The notes: generated from the letters alone by a model not told the origin. DNA of 49,213 bases from CAYUST01 sp964447535 (GCA_964447535.1 CAYUST010000009.1:1-49213), one strand, 5' to 3'; positions 9,336 to 18,434 are shown, counted from the stretch's first letter. Numbers and translations: made by a program.

Positions 9336-9788
9336 TTATGCGTCCAGGATAGTAGACTCTACATGTTTCTTAAAGTTCTCCAAAATAGCTTGTCGTCCTG
9401 CAATTTGCATCTCATCACTATGTACTACCTCTGCATCAAAGGTCTCACTCACGGTGACGCAACCACACGAGCCGTCTTCTACGAACGTGACGGTACATTT
9501 CCTGCCTGCTGGTACGAAGTGTTTTTCAAATGCTCACATCGTATACGCAATTTTCGCCATAGGTTCTACAACATCGTATTGTCAGGTGAAATCAAACGAA
9601 AAACTACCATCCTTGGCTGCCATCGTTGCACTAAACAATCCACCTACACGCAAATCCACACTAGATGCAGGGCAGTGCCAGTCATCTGAGGCATGATTTC
9701 GTTGCATAATTGCTTGGGGATCATTCCGTGCATGTCGGACCTTTTCCAAGGGTGCATATATTTTGGTAGAGACAGTAAGTTGTGACAT
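9336..9788 (-). CDS. SRPBCC / AHSA1-like protein
   Basis: The 150-residue protein starts MSQLTVSTKIYAPLEKVRHA, the usual first strand and helix of AHSA1-type START-fold proteins. GGLFSATMAAKDGSFSFDFTG and the C-terminal helix (GRQAILENFKKHVES) also fit. Two UGA codons are Gly. Family members bind hydrophobic ligands or act as Hsp90-activator-like proteins; the role here is unknown. It is followed on the same strand by the array in front of the winged-helix/PRT gene and preceded by a second SRPBCC gene. Confidence 0.87.
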
Positions 9789-9808
9789 GATAATCAAAAA
9801 TCATAAAA

Positions 9809-10240
9809 TTAGTGTTCACACAATTCTTGCAATGCCACCAATGCTTTTGGCCACATCTCACTGAACATCTCACTATACTCATCTGGTAAGCCAGTGAGTT
9901 CAATATCAAGTTTGGTAGTTGTCTCATCGATCTGCGTAAAGCTATAATTTTCAAATGCTTCAACTTGGGAATAGGTTACTTCTTGATCTACGCCAATCTC
10001 TCAGAGGTGCTTGATAGAAATGAAGTGATGGAGATCATTTTTGGCAATCATCGCCAACATGCCGCCATTACCAGTTCCATCGTGAAACTTTATTTGCGAT
10101 CATTCAGTTCGATCTCCGTCATAGGTGGAGTTTTCTGCAAATGCCTTGGTCCAAGCTTCATAGGTCGGATGATCGAGCATCGTCGACCATACCTTGGAGA
10201 CGGGAGCATTGATAGTAGCAGAGAAGGTAAGCGTTTGCAT
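9809..10240 (-). CDS. SRPBCC family protein
   Basis: The 143-residue protein starts MQTLTFSATINAPVSKVWST with MLDHPTYEAWTKAF, a canonical opening of the START/Bet v1 superfamily. It continues with a hydrophobic cavity-forming sheet and a C-terminal helix (WPKALVALQELCEH). UGA at codons 47 and 80 is Gly. Ligand unknown. It lies 20 bases upstream of the AHSA1-like gene, so the two are probably one transcript and may be an old duplication. Confidence 0.87.
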
Positions 10241-10270
10241 GAGTAGGAGAAAAATAATAATAAAAATGTC

Positions 10271-10654
10271 TTAGTAGAGAGGTGTTTTGTGTGGGTTGAG
10301 TTTGGTATAGGTCGTATAGGACACCAACAACACTGCAATAAAGACAAGCACAAACCAAGCTTTACCAAACCCATCTACACTCAGGATAGCGATGAACGCA
10401 GCGATGAAGTCGATACCAAAGGCTGCATAGGTCCACTCTTTGAGTCTTCCTTTGATCTGTGGCAAGATGAGGATGAGTGCCCCCAGCGTTTTGCCAATCT
10501 CGAGCGTCCAAATAAACCGATCAGCACCGACCCCTAGATGCATCATTGCCTCTTTGGTAGCAGGATTGCTAATCATAAAGGCACTAGGGAAGGTAGTGAT
10601 GAATACGAGAATAGTCGTGATTCGAAAAAGAATTTTGGTGGTCTTGTGTGACAT
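10271..10654 (-). CDS. DoxX-like membrane protein
   Basis: The 127-residue protein has four hydrophobic segments. The order is a first helix with PSAF, a MMHLGVGADRFIWTLEIGKTLGALILI segment, then KGRLKEWTYAAFGIDFI; all are typical of the DoxX-like family. Such genes often sit beside SRPBCC and VOC genes, as here. The biochemical role is not established. The frame has no UGA. The start is set at MSHKTTK because it opens the first helix directly. Confidence 0.85.
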   Translation of the reverse strand: MSHKTTKILFRITTILVFITTFPSAFMISNPATKEAMMHLGVGADRFIWTLEIGKTLGALILILPQIKGRLKEWTYAAFGIDFIAAFIAILSVDGFGKAWFVLVFIAVLLVSYTTYTKLNPHKTPLY

Positions 10655-10727
10655 GGCATCAAGAGAAAAATAAAAAAGCAACCATGTATCTATATGATTG
10701 CTTGTGTCATTTGCAAATGTAATACTT

Positions 10728-10976
10728 CTAGAGCCTTCATGCTATCATCATCTTCTTCTTGTCTTTCGGTAATTTCTTGATGCGATATTCTTCTGATGCG
10801 GCTTCATTTCTTGTTAACCCACTTTTTGACCAGACGAGTGAAACGGGTCTGCGCGCTTTGGTATACTTTGCGCCGAGATCGCTATCATTGTGTTCTGAGA
10901 GTCTACGCTCGAGATCAAGCGTCATGCCCGTATAGTAGGTGCCGTCTGCGCATTCGAGGATATAGAGGTGTCGCAT
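10728..10976 (-). CDS. GIY-YIG domain protein (UPF0213/YhbQ-like)
   Basis: This encodes 82 residues (MRHLYILECADGTYYTGMT). The GIY-YIG motif appears as LYILECADGTYYTG, with the catalytic-type Arg (LERRLSEHN), LVWSK and ASEEYRIKK of the single-domain family. One UGA near the C-terminus is Gly (IAGRL), followed by a TAG. Small proteins of this kind are predicted nucleases of unknown target. It lies 13 bases after the exonuclease gene, so the two may be cotranscribed. Confidence 0.9.
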
Positions 10977-10989
10977 AGTGGTGAAAATA

Positions 10990-11604
10990 CTAAACTCATC
11001 TACGTACTTTTGCACGAGGACGTTTGGCGAGGAGTCAGGGAGTTGATGTAGCAAGACTAATATTTCCTCTTTGGACGAGCTCCAGGAAACAATGCATCGT
11101 TGCTTCGATATCGGCCATAGCGTCGTGGGCGTTTGCAAAGCTATCGCCAAATAGATGTTCGTAGAGCGCGCTGAGTTTGAGTCTTCTTTTGCCTGGGATA
11201 TCGAGGAGAGCACGAGCATCTTGCATAGTGCAGAATGTAGGGACGGTGCTCAGATCACAGGCTTTGCCGATTCTATTGCACTCTTGCTGGAGCATGCGCA
11301 GGTCGAAGGCGATGTTGTGACCGATGACGCGATGCGCTTGTTGCACGGGTGCCAAAAATGCATCGATGTACTGATCTATGTAATGGAAATCTGCAACCAT
11401 TTTTTTGCTAATCCCATGTACACGTTGTGCCCAGAAATTAATGGGTGCAGTGACGTTGATATACTGATTGATTCTCTGTTCTTCGTGTAACTTCTTACCA
11501 TCGAAAACGCCGTATATGCCTGCAAACTGTATAATCTGATCGTTTGCTGTCAGGCCAGTTGTTTCGGTATCAATGAAGAAGAGGGTGGGATGGTGTTTTG
11601 GCAT
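10990..11604 (-). CDS. DnaQ-like DEDDh 3'-5' exonuclease
   Basis: The 204-residue protein has Exo I DTETTG (Asp12, Glu14), Exo II GHNIAFDLRML, and Exo III HDAMADIEAT with the His five residues before Asp, so all catalytic positions are present. It lacks polymerase or clamp-loader segments; it could be the epsilon-type proofreading subunit or a stand-alone RNase T/exonuclease. Two UGA codons close to the C-terminus are Gly and the true stop is TAG at 10990. It sits between the NUDIX and GIY-YIG genes with gaps of 6 and 13 bases. Confidence 0.92.
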
Positions 11605-11610
11605 GGGAGA

Positions 11611-12048
11611 TTAGATGCTCGTGAGGAGATGAAGAGGTCATGCGGTCAGACCTGTTGTTTTTATTTTGTGGATAAGTGAATCAGGGTGGATCGTATATTG
11701 GGGTTGATGGATATCTAGCCAAAGCACTTCATGCATTTCGTGTGCATGTGACGCAGTAGAAAAGTCTGCATCGAGAAAATCTTGAGGATTGGTGATATGA
11801 TAGATGAATTCGATGTAATGAATCTCTTCTTGGGGTTTGATGAGCTCATGGACAGCGTAGATTCCTCACAGATGAGGCGTGATACCGAGTTCTTCTTGGA
11901 TCTCTCTGATCATTGCATCCTCGACGGTCTCACCAACTTCCAAACCTCCACCTGGCAAACAACATCGTTCCAGCTCTGGCGTGAAATGCACGGCCAAGAG
12001 TTTGTCCTGATGCAAAATAATTCCTCTACAGTTCACTCTGTACTGCAT
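11611..12048 (-). CDS. NUDIX hydrolase
   Basis: The 145-residue protein has the complete NUDIX box: GGLEVGETVEDAM then REIQEELGI (residues about 34-56), with the catalytic Glu residues kept. It would hydrolyse a nucleoside diphosphate linked to another group; which one cannot be read from sequence. UGA is Gly just after the box (LGGIYAVHE) and near the C-terminus. The ATG at 12048 (MQYRVNC) was chosen over an upstream TTG. It ends 6 bases before the exonuclease gene, an operon-like spacing that would fit nucleotide-pool cleaning. Confidence 0.92.
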
Positions 12049-12115
12049 GTGGTGCAACTGGTAAAAAAGGGTTATATAGACTTACCTCATAAATTCTATG
12101 AGAAATTGCTTGCAA

Positions 12116-12406
12116 CTATGATTTTGTGGTGTTCTTTTGCTTTTCATAGGTTACTACAACATACGTACCCAGCCATGATCCTATGACCAAAGGGAATATA
12201 TATAATCGATTTTGCGTATAGTTAATTACTCAGTAGGCGAGCAAAAAGTGCATGCCTGCTCCCACGGTTGCAGCGATTGCAGGTTTGCGTGCAACCACAT
12301 CAAGCGTATATCTCGCATAGAGGCCATCCACTAGAATATAACTACACATGACGCTTACAGCTATCCACCAGTCAAATTGACTATATGCAATCATAGCACT
12401 CTCCAT
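12116..12406 (-). CDS. Small membrane protein, DUF-like
   Basis: It encodes 96 residues with three hydrophobic segments: WWIAVSVMCSYILVDGLYARY, AAIAATVGAGMHFLLAYGVI and YIFPLVIGSWLGTYVVVTY. The tail is basic. One UGA is Gly in the second segment. I cannot assign a family with confidence. It lies in the same-strand series between the CYTH and NUDIX genes and ends in TAG. Confidence 0.7.
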
Positions 12407-12445
12407 ACTTACTCATTCAAATAAATGCACAGTTCAACGGGAGGT

Positions 12446-12976
12446 TTATACTGAAGATGTGCCTGCTTCCAAGAGTAAATCACTATAGGAGACAGAAATG
12501 AGATCGGTATCAGCGATACCAAAATGTGTAAGCCAGAAATTGCATTGCTCGAGGAGTTTGTCTCTGCCAATATCACCCTCACTAGCAATCGCTTCTATCT
12601 CCACAAATGTGCCCAGTCCTGCGACGGTGTCGAGGTGAAACTTCACGTTCTCTACGAAATAAATTTCTCTCTGCTTATCTACGACCACCAAAATACCCAA
12701 GGCTTTGGTGAGCAGTTCTTTGAGTGTCGTCTCTGGCGCAGCGGTGAACAATGTCACGTTCGACTGTTTGGGTCATGATGTATTCTCTCTCTCATAATGA
12801 ATCAAATAATTTTCAATATTTCCTTCTCTCAATTTCAACCTCCCATGCGCTACGTTGAAATAGGTATCTATCTGATGATCCACGCCTTTGAAATCAGCAT
12901 GCTGCGCTTGGAGCAATGTTCTGATGGCGTCCTGCTGGCTAGATCTAGCTTTGATTTCGATATTGAGGTGATGCAT
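12446..12976 (-). CDS. CYTH domain protein (class IV adenylate cyclase / thiamine-triphosphatase-like)
   Basis: This encodes 176 residues. It starts MHHLNIEIKARS, where the family's E-x-E-x-K motif appears as NIEIKA, then shows HQIDTYFNVAHGRLKLRE, the conserved DTYF...GRLKLR segment, and VEIEAIASEGD near the end. All are hallmark CYTH tunnel residues. A single UGA is Gly. Members cleave or cyclise triphosphates with Mg2+ or Mn2+; which reaction is used here cannot be told. The start was taken at the motif-proximal ATG. Confidence 0.88.
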
Positions 12977-13241
12977 GGCGAGGTGAAGGACGGGAATAAA
13001 GCTAACTTTCTTTCTATCCTTCTCCCCAAATAAAGCAAGCAAAAGGGGCTGAATTTCATCAGCTTACAAACATCCCAAGGGAAGGCTTGGTTTTGGAGAG
13101 CGGTAAAGGCATCGAATTCGATGCCTTTAAAAATCTCATTACGATAAATGAATACGTAAGAAATATTATAACAATCATGAAGAATGGATCGTAATTGTCT
13201 TCAAAAATACTATATTGTCATATATTTATGTATCCATTCGA
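12977..13241. other. Longest gap between genes: divergent intergenic region with a 24-base palindrome
   Basis: The gap separates the divergent CYTH and kinase genes. It contains a small hairpin (GCTGA/TCAGC near 13056), the palindrome at 13105-13128 and A/T-rich sequence before the kinase ATG. I see no RNA gene or further coding sequence in it. Confidence 0.5.
13105..13128. repeat. Perfect 24-base palindrome upstream of the kinase gene
   Basis: Arms AAAGGCATCGAA and its exact complement meet at a central GAATTC. Neither side has a long T-run, so it is at best a weak terminator. A related element lies on the other side of the kinase gene at 14127. Confidence 0.75.
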
Positions 13242-14093
13242 ATGAGCACAAATATTCAAATTATTGAACAATACCTCCAAAAACCAATTACTTCATGATA
13301 TGAGGTAATTTCAAAATGACGAGATTACGAAGTGATTTTATATGAAGGGATTATTTATAGGTTTCCTAGATTAGGTAAGGAACTAGATATGGAGTTGGAG
13401 AAAAGAAAGCTAGACACTATTCGTCCATATATTTCATTAGAAATCCCGCAGCTCAGTGTGGTAGATAATACGTTCATCATGTATCCAGTACTTACATGAA
13501 AGACATTTGATGATGCGAATAGGACATTTACTGAGGAAGCCATAGCTACACTAGCATGATTTATGAAAGAACTACATACTATTCCACTCAAGCAGTTTGA
13601 TTTTATGCATCCTCCTTCTGAACAAACTGCTGAGCAAAAGTCAGCATTCCAGAATTGGGTGCAATCTATGAAAGAAGATATACATCAAAGACTTGTCAAC
13701 AAAGTTCCCATACTCACAATCAATCAATTGCATAGCTACATGGACGAATTATTTTTCGAGTATACATCACCGCGTCAAGCATTTGTGCATACCGATATAC
13801 AAGGGAAAAATATTATCTATAATCCGGAAACTAACAAAATTACCGGCATAATAGATTTTACTGATAGTAGAATAGGATGAATAGAGTTAGATTTCTGTCA
13901 TTTTGCATTTGTGAATGATGTTGTTTTGGAGAAAATAGTAACACTTTATTTTTGATGCGCAAACCCAGAATATATGGAAAGAATCAGATTTCTCGCTAAA
14001 AGAAGCGTGCTATGGGAAATCACCAATGATGATGTGTACAATGCTAGATTTGAATACGTATTAGATAGACTCCAGATGTTTGGTTTTCTGTAA
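13242..14093 (+). CDS. Aminoglycoside-phosphotransferase-fold (APH/choline kinase-like) protein
   Basis: The 283-residue protein has the catalytic loop FVHTDIQGKNIIYN (His183, Asp185, Asn190), an HxDxxxxN pattern, and the metal-binding GIIDFTD with Asp205. The N-terminal lobe is short and divergent. Six UGA codons are Gly. Such kinases phosphorylate small molecules such as sugars, choline, homoserine or drugs; the substrate cannot be assigned and resistance should not be assumed. Related palindromes flank the gene on both sides. No Shine-Dalgarno sequence precedes the ATG. Confidence 0.88.
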
Positions 14094-14126
14094 GGGGGTA
14101 TGTTATTGAGTCCTGGCTCTTTTTAA

Positions 14127-14150
14127 AGGTCTCGAATCCGTCACCTTTAA
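14127..14150. repeat. Second copy of the kinase-flanking palindrome
   Basis: It reads AAAGGTCTCGAATCCGTCAC followed by CTTT and matches the palindrome at 13105 at 18 of 24 positions, with the arms AAAGG and CCTTT and the core TCGAAT kept. It lies about 34 bases after the kinase stop. Confidence 0.55.
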
Positions 14151-14255
14151 CTTAGAGAGAATGAGATGCTTTTTCATCTTACCTAATGACAAAATTGTCC
14201 CTAGAGAGATGATTCTCATTGCCTTTTTCCCCAACATCCCTATACATATCGCATT

Positions 14256-16226
14256 ATGGAGACGTTTGCACCACTTATTCGTTCGTTGATAGCATTACCT
14301 GAGGCGGAACGCACGCCCGAGCAGGTCATTTTGGCGAAGAGAGTTTTTTCTAGGGAGATGCGTTTGCCACAGATGCCAACGAATGTGCAGTTACTCAAAG
14401 CATACCAGCAACTGGTGGCGGACGGTGAAATTGCAAAAATGCCGTGGTTACAAAGTTTATTGCGCAAGAGGGCGATCAGATCCCAATCGTGAATTGTGCC
14501 GATACAAGTGTTGACCAAGCCCTTTCGATGTCCTGGCGAATGTATTTTCTGTCCCAATGATGCGTCGATGCCCAAGAGTTATATCAATACGCAGCCCGGT
14601 GCGATGAGGGCGTTGCTCAATCAGTTTGATCCCTACAAGCAAGTCTACAATAGACTGATGAGTTTGCATTTGACCGGCCACAGCACAGACAAAATCGAGA
14701 TGATTGTGCTCGGTGGGACGCGAGATGTCTATCCACAGAGCTACAAGATCGAATTTATCAAAGGTTTGTATGATGCGTGCAACAGTTTCGACGACTACTT
14801 GTCGCAGGTCGTGGTAGATAGCTCACAGAGCAAAGCGCCGAGAGCGACAGTCGATGCGAGTATGCTCGATATCAAATATCCCGAGACGATAGAGGAGAGT
14901 ATCAAAATAAATGAAACTGCAGGACAAAGAATTATTGGGTTGACAATCGAAACAAGACCCGAGTATGTGACGGATGAGAACTGTCGTTTCTGGAGATCCC
15001 TTGGCGTGACGCGTCTCGAGATGTGAATCCAATCTATGGATGATGGAGTACTCGATGCCAACAAACGTGGACATGGTACCAAAGAAATTTTGACTGCGAT
15101 GCACAGAGTCAGACAACGATGATTCAAGATTTCTACGCATCTGATGCCGGGCTTATACAAATCTAATTTGACCAAAGATCTTGAAACCTTTCAGATTGTC
15201 TATAGTCATCGCTGACTCAAATCCGATGAGGTGAAATTCTATCCAACGGCAGTAATTCCCAATACACCCTTGTATGATCTTTTCAAGTCTGGTGAATACA
15301 AACCTATCAGTGAAGATGAACTCAAAGAAATTATTGTAAAAACAAAATTAGAAATATTTCCTCCGTACACGAGAATCAAACGTCTCGCCCGTGATTTCGA
15401 TAGCAACGAAGTCGTCGCTGGTGCAAATACCCCCAATCTCAGACAGCTCGTCATGGACGTATTATTGCAAACGTTTGCGCAAGACGACACCAAAAGAGCA
15501 CACCAATATGCGAGACTACGGACAAATCTCCGTAGGTGTGATGCATCTGCTGATCTTTTGACAGCGTGTGCTACACCGTATATAGGTGAGGCTACGCCGA
15601 CGGTGACCACGTGATGACTTGCCTATGATGCAGATAGTTCTTTTGAAACATTAGTGGTGGGTGGAAACGTTGATACCACACAAGCCAGAGAGTTTGTCTG
15701 TTTGTGCACGAGATGTAGAGAGATGAGACATATTTGATCGTCGTCATCCTGAGCCAAGGGCGAATGATCTCGTGATGGTGAGGACGGTAAAACCCCCCTT
15801 AGTCCCCCCTTGTTAGGGGGGAAAAACGAATTGTTGGTCGTCAGACGTTATCGTTCCTCCAACTGAGAAGAAATGTTTTTGTCGGTAGAAGATACACTAG
15901 GATATTTGTATGGGTTTGCGAGATTGTTGTTGCCTGATGTAGGCACGACGTTGGACGAACCAGGTTTGTGAGCTGGCACCGCCTTGATCAGAGAGTTGCA
16001 TGTCTATGGAACGGTGCAGTCGCTCTTATTTAGTTCACAAGATGATACAACCAACAAAGCACAACACAAAGGTATCGGCACGCAACTCATGGAACTTGCC
16101 CTCGCTATCGCGGGAGTGAGAGGCTACCATAGACTATCAGTAATTTCTGGTGTGGGAGTCAGAGGCTATTATGAAAAATTGGGATATGTATTGGATGGGA
16201 CGTATATGGTGAAAGAAGTGAAGTAA
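14256..16226 (+). CDS. elp3: Elp3-type tRNA uridine 34 acetyltransferase (radical SAM + GNAT)
   Basis: The 656-residue frame is continuous only if UGA is Gly. The radical SAM part has VLTKPFRCPGECIFCPND (Cys92, 96, 99), VLGGTRDVYP, and GLTIETRPEYV with GVTRLEMGIQS. The Cys-rich FVCLCTRCREM follows, then the acetyltransferase part with RELHVYG, HKGIGTQLMELA and GVGVRGYYEKLGY. Elp3 makes the carboxymethyl precursor on wobble uridine of tRNA from acetyl-CoA. Between CREMRHIG and LLVVRRY about 31 residues (495-525) are inserted, encoded by palindromic intergenic-repeat sequence. The Cys spacing Cx3Cx2C is shorter than the usual Elp3 spacing. Elp3 is uncommon in bacteria. Confidence 0.93.
15738..15830 (+). 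repeat. In-frame repeat-derived insertion inside elp3
   Basis: The segment reads like two intergenic repeat modules: CGTCATCCTGAGCCAAGGGC with GAATGATCTC, and a C6-TTGTTA-G6 hairpin (15804-15821) preceded by another C6. It adds residues SSSSGAKGEGSRDGEDGKTP and a Pro/Gly tail to Elp3 without breaking the frame, and includes UGA codons. It lies between the Cys motif and the acetyltransferase part, at a probable surface linker. Confidence 0.75.
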
Positions 16227-16230
16227 GTTC

Positions 16231-16348
16231 GTCATTGCGAGTGTCCTTTGTGCCCTCCGTCATTGCGAGCCTCGCAGAATTGCGAGGCGTGACAATCTAC
16301 AAACAAGGGGTATGGATTGCTTCGTCGCAAGCTCCTCGCAATGACGGG
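16231..16348. repeat. Palindromic intergenic repeat (CATTGCGAG family)
   Basis: CGTCATTGCGAG at 16258-16269 is inverted as CTCGCAATGACG at 16335-16346. Inside lies a perfect hairpin GCCTCGCA/TGCGAGGC (16269-16288) and GGATTGCTTCGTCGC. An extra GTCATTGCGAG stands at 16231. A short frame across it is not credible as a gene. A decayed half copy is at 32751. Confidence 0.85.
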
Positions 16349-16353
16349 ATAAC

Positions 16354-16382
16354 AAAAAAACCTCCAGGAGTTCCGGGAGGTT
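16354..16382 (-). terminator. Terminator for the gene ending at 16418
   Basis: Arms AACCTCC (16359-16365) and GGAGGTT (16376-16382). On the minus strand the hairpin is followed by a T7 run (A-run 16354-16360 on plus). Its position just past the TAA of the RpoA-CTD-like gene fits. Confidence 0.8.
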
Positions 16383-16417
16383 TGTGGGGAATACCCACTT
16401 TTTTTTCACTTTTTTGA

Positions 16418-17752
16418 TTAGCCCCACGTAAGGCCTTTTTCAGCAAACAGTTTAGTGATTTCTCGAACCTGCTTTTTGCCGACATTCCTCATCTTGAGAA
16501 AGTCGTGCACGCTGGTTTTGTAGATATCATTTGCAGTGATGAACTGTTCCTCAATCGGTCGTCCTGCATTATATGCTTCAATAGCATTGATACACCTGAC
16601 AGAGAGATCCAAGTCTTCGATCAGTGTCTTCAAGAAATCATTCATCTTCTTCAAGGTTTCAATTCGCTGTGCCACTTCATTTACATGTAATCCTGAAAAG
16701 ATAAACAGTTCATGCACTTGCTGAAGTTCGTTTGCATCCAAATAACTCTCCAGCCAAAGCGAGCTTGTTTTGAACAAAGCCATGCCCGTGGTGATTCCTT
16801 GGTCTACTAACTTTTGAGCTGTCACCTTACTAAATGCTCCATCAAGACATAGTTTGCTCACACTTGCACTGAGGACGTTGCGTTGTGCTGAGTCAATGGT
16901 AAAGTCTTCAATTTTGCAGTCTTTCACCTCCTCACGATAGCGAGGGAAAGGATTTTCATTTTCCAAAGGGAAAAAAGCTTTGAGTGTTTTTTCAATCCAT
17001 TCCGACTCTTCGGTCTCGAGGAAAGACTTTAACCAGTCTGGGTGAGCATTGTATATATCAATGCCTTTTTTGAGACCTGCTTCGAGAAGCTTGTTTCCGG
17101 TAGCAATCGACATACCGCTTTCTTCGAAGATAGCTTGTATGCTTGATCGTAGAAAGTGATTTTGAGGAGACCCTTTTAGAAACTTATCTAAATGTACTTG
17201 TTGGTCCTCCTCGCGATAGCGAGGCACTTCTTCATCAGAATTTGCCTTTGTCTCTGTAGGTAATACTACTCCTACTACTCCCGTGATCAATTCTTTGAAT
17301 CTGGCTTTGAGCAGTGCTGCAAGCAGTTCTTCACATACATTACTAGAAGAGCAGATATATGCCCAGCTAGCTAGATCTTCAAGATCAGTCTCAGCATGCG
17401 GTGCATTGAAGAGGAAATCATGAATTTTATCGAATATATCAGGATACTTTGATTTCGATAGTTTTGCTTCAAATATCTTGAGGAGTACGGTTAGATAGTT
17501 TGCCTTTCTTGTTTCAAGGCTTTCTATTAGTTCTCCACTTGCCAGCTCCTCGAAACGTGCACGAAGCAATGCCGATAGATACACACCGTAGTCATCTTGT
17601 ACTTTGCCATAGGCAATCGCACCAATTCGTGCAGTTGCTTCTATTTTTTTGCCCAAAATGAAATTGGTAATGTCTGGCCCTTTTGCATCTTGGTCATAGA
17701 TTCTAGACCACAAGATATCGAAATACCATGCGTCGCGTTGTTGATTTGTCAT
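16418..17752 (-). CDS. Unknown protein with internal duplication and C-terminal RpoA-CTD-like helix-hairpin-helix domain
   Basis: This encodes 444 residues. The last 65 or so (LDLSVRCINAIEAY, ITANDIYKTSVHDFLKMRNVGKK, then EITKLFAEKGL) match the RNA polymerase alpha C-terminal domain layout, where LS-R-N-L is followed by a K-R-N-x-G-K-K turn. The middle contains two copies of about 80 residues, each opening with PRYREE and including a T/A-x-x-K-L-L/V-x-x-G-I/L helix and WL-S-x-L. The N-terminal third is helical and unrecognised. None of 21 glycines uses UGA. It may bind DNA or RNA polymerase; this is inference. The ATG at 17752 lies after the stop of the upstream gene; ATG 17779 is possible. 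Confidence 0.8.
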   Translation of the reverse strand: MTNQQRDAWYFDILWSRIYDQDAKGPDITNFILGKKIEATARIGAIAYGKVQDDYGVYLSALLRARFEELASGELIESLETRKANYLTVLLKIFEAKLSKSKYPDIFDKIHDFLFNAPHAETDLEDLASWAYICSSSNVCEELLAALLKARFKELITGVVGVVLPTETKANSDEEVPRYREEDQQVHLDKFLKGSPQNHFLRSSIQAIFEESGMSIATGNKLLEAGLKKGIDIYNAHPDWLKSFLETEESEWIEKTLKAFFPLENENPFPRYREEVKDCKIEDFTIDSAQRNVLSASVSKLCLDGAFSKVTAQKLVDQGITTGMALFKTSSLWLESYLDANELQQVHELFIFSGLHVNEVAQRIETLKKMNDFLKTLIEDLDLSVRCINAIEAYNAGRPIEEQFITANDIYKTSVHDFLKMRNVGKKQVREITKLFAEKGLTWG

Positions 17753-17762
17753 AAGAATAATT

Positions 17763-18434
17763 TTAATTCGTTTTTGCATTAATTTCTAGTTTGATGGCAG
17801 AAAGGAATTCATCCAATGTTTCAAAATCGATTTTACACATTTTGCTGAATGCCTTGTTTGAAAGACTTAACTTGTGTAGTTTATCATGTAACTCCTCAAG
17901 TAAGGCGGTAATGTGGTACAACTCTTTTTCACATCCATTGTTAAATTGTTCTATCAGATTTTGTATTTCCCTGTCTTGTGTGGTTGTATAATTGAGTTGA
18001 TGTTCATGGACGGATTGAATTTCTAAGAATGTTGTGGTAAATTGATCAGAAATGCTCTGAAATTTTGAAAACAATCTTATACTCATTGCTTCTTGCCTCA
18101 ATTTCAGATAATAATCAAATCTTTGCTTCATTTGTTTAGATGACTCAGAGTAGAGATCTATCATTTCTTGCGATATCCTTTGATATGAGTTGAATACTTG
18201 GGGAGTAGTTTCACTTAGATAATCACCCTCTTTTGTTAGTCTGGTGATGCTAATGATTCTAACAATGAGATTTTTACTATCTGCTAAGTTTTTGAGTAAA
18301 CTAAATGATTCATCAGTCAGTCTTTTCTGAGTAACACTCCCTAAAAATTGCTTTGTTTCCTCCATATTGAGATCTTTTGAAACGCTTTCCAATATGAAAC
18401 TAAAGAAAGCATTTTTAAATTGATATGTTTCCAT
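17763..18434 (-). CDS. Unknown helical/coiled-coil protein
   Basis: The 223-residue protein is almost wholly helical and charged with very few glycines, none using UGA. Long heptad-like stretches (ALLEELHDKLHKLSLSNKAF, YYLKLRQEAMSIRLFSKFQS) suggest coiled coil. No signal peptide or membrane segment. I recognise no family. It lies 10 bases upstream of the RpoA-CTD-like gene on the same strand, so the two are probably one transcript and perhaps partners. The leader is A/T-rich with a TTTTTAAAATTTTAAAG dyad. Confidence 0.72.
   Translation of the reverse strand: METYQFKNAFFSFILESVSKDLNMEETKQFLGSVTQKRLTDESFSLLKNLADSKNLIVRIISITRLTKEGDYLSETTPQVFNSYQRISQEMIDLYSESSKQMKQRFDYYLKLRQEAMSIRLFSKFQSISDQFTTTFLEIQSVHEHQLNYTTTQDREIQNLIEQFNNGCEKELYHITALLEELHDKLHKLSLSNKAFSKMCKIDFETLDEFLSAIKLEINAKTN

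Noticed and set aside
14070..14150. A possible degenerate tRNA: CTCGAATCC resembles a T-loop.
   Set aside because: No matching D-arm, anticodon arm or acceptor stem; the match belongs to the kinase-flanking palindrome.
16235..16417. A 60-residue plus-strand frame.
   Set aside because: It is made of the CATTGCGAG palindromic repeat and terminator sequence.
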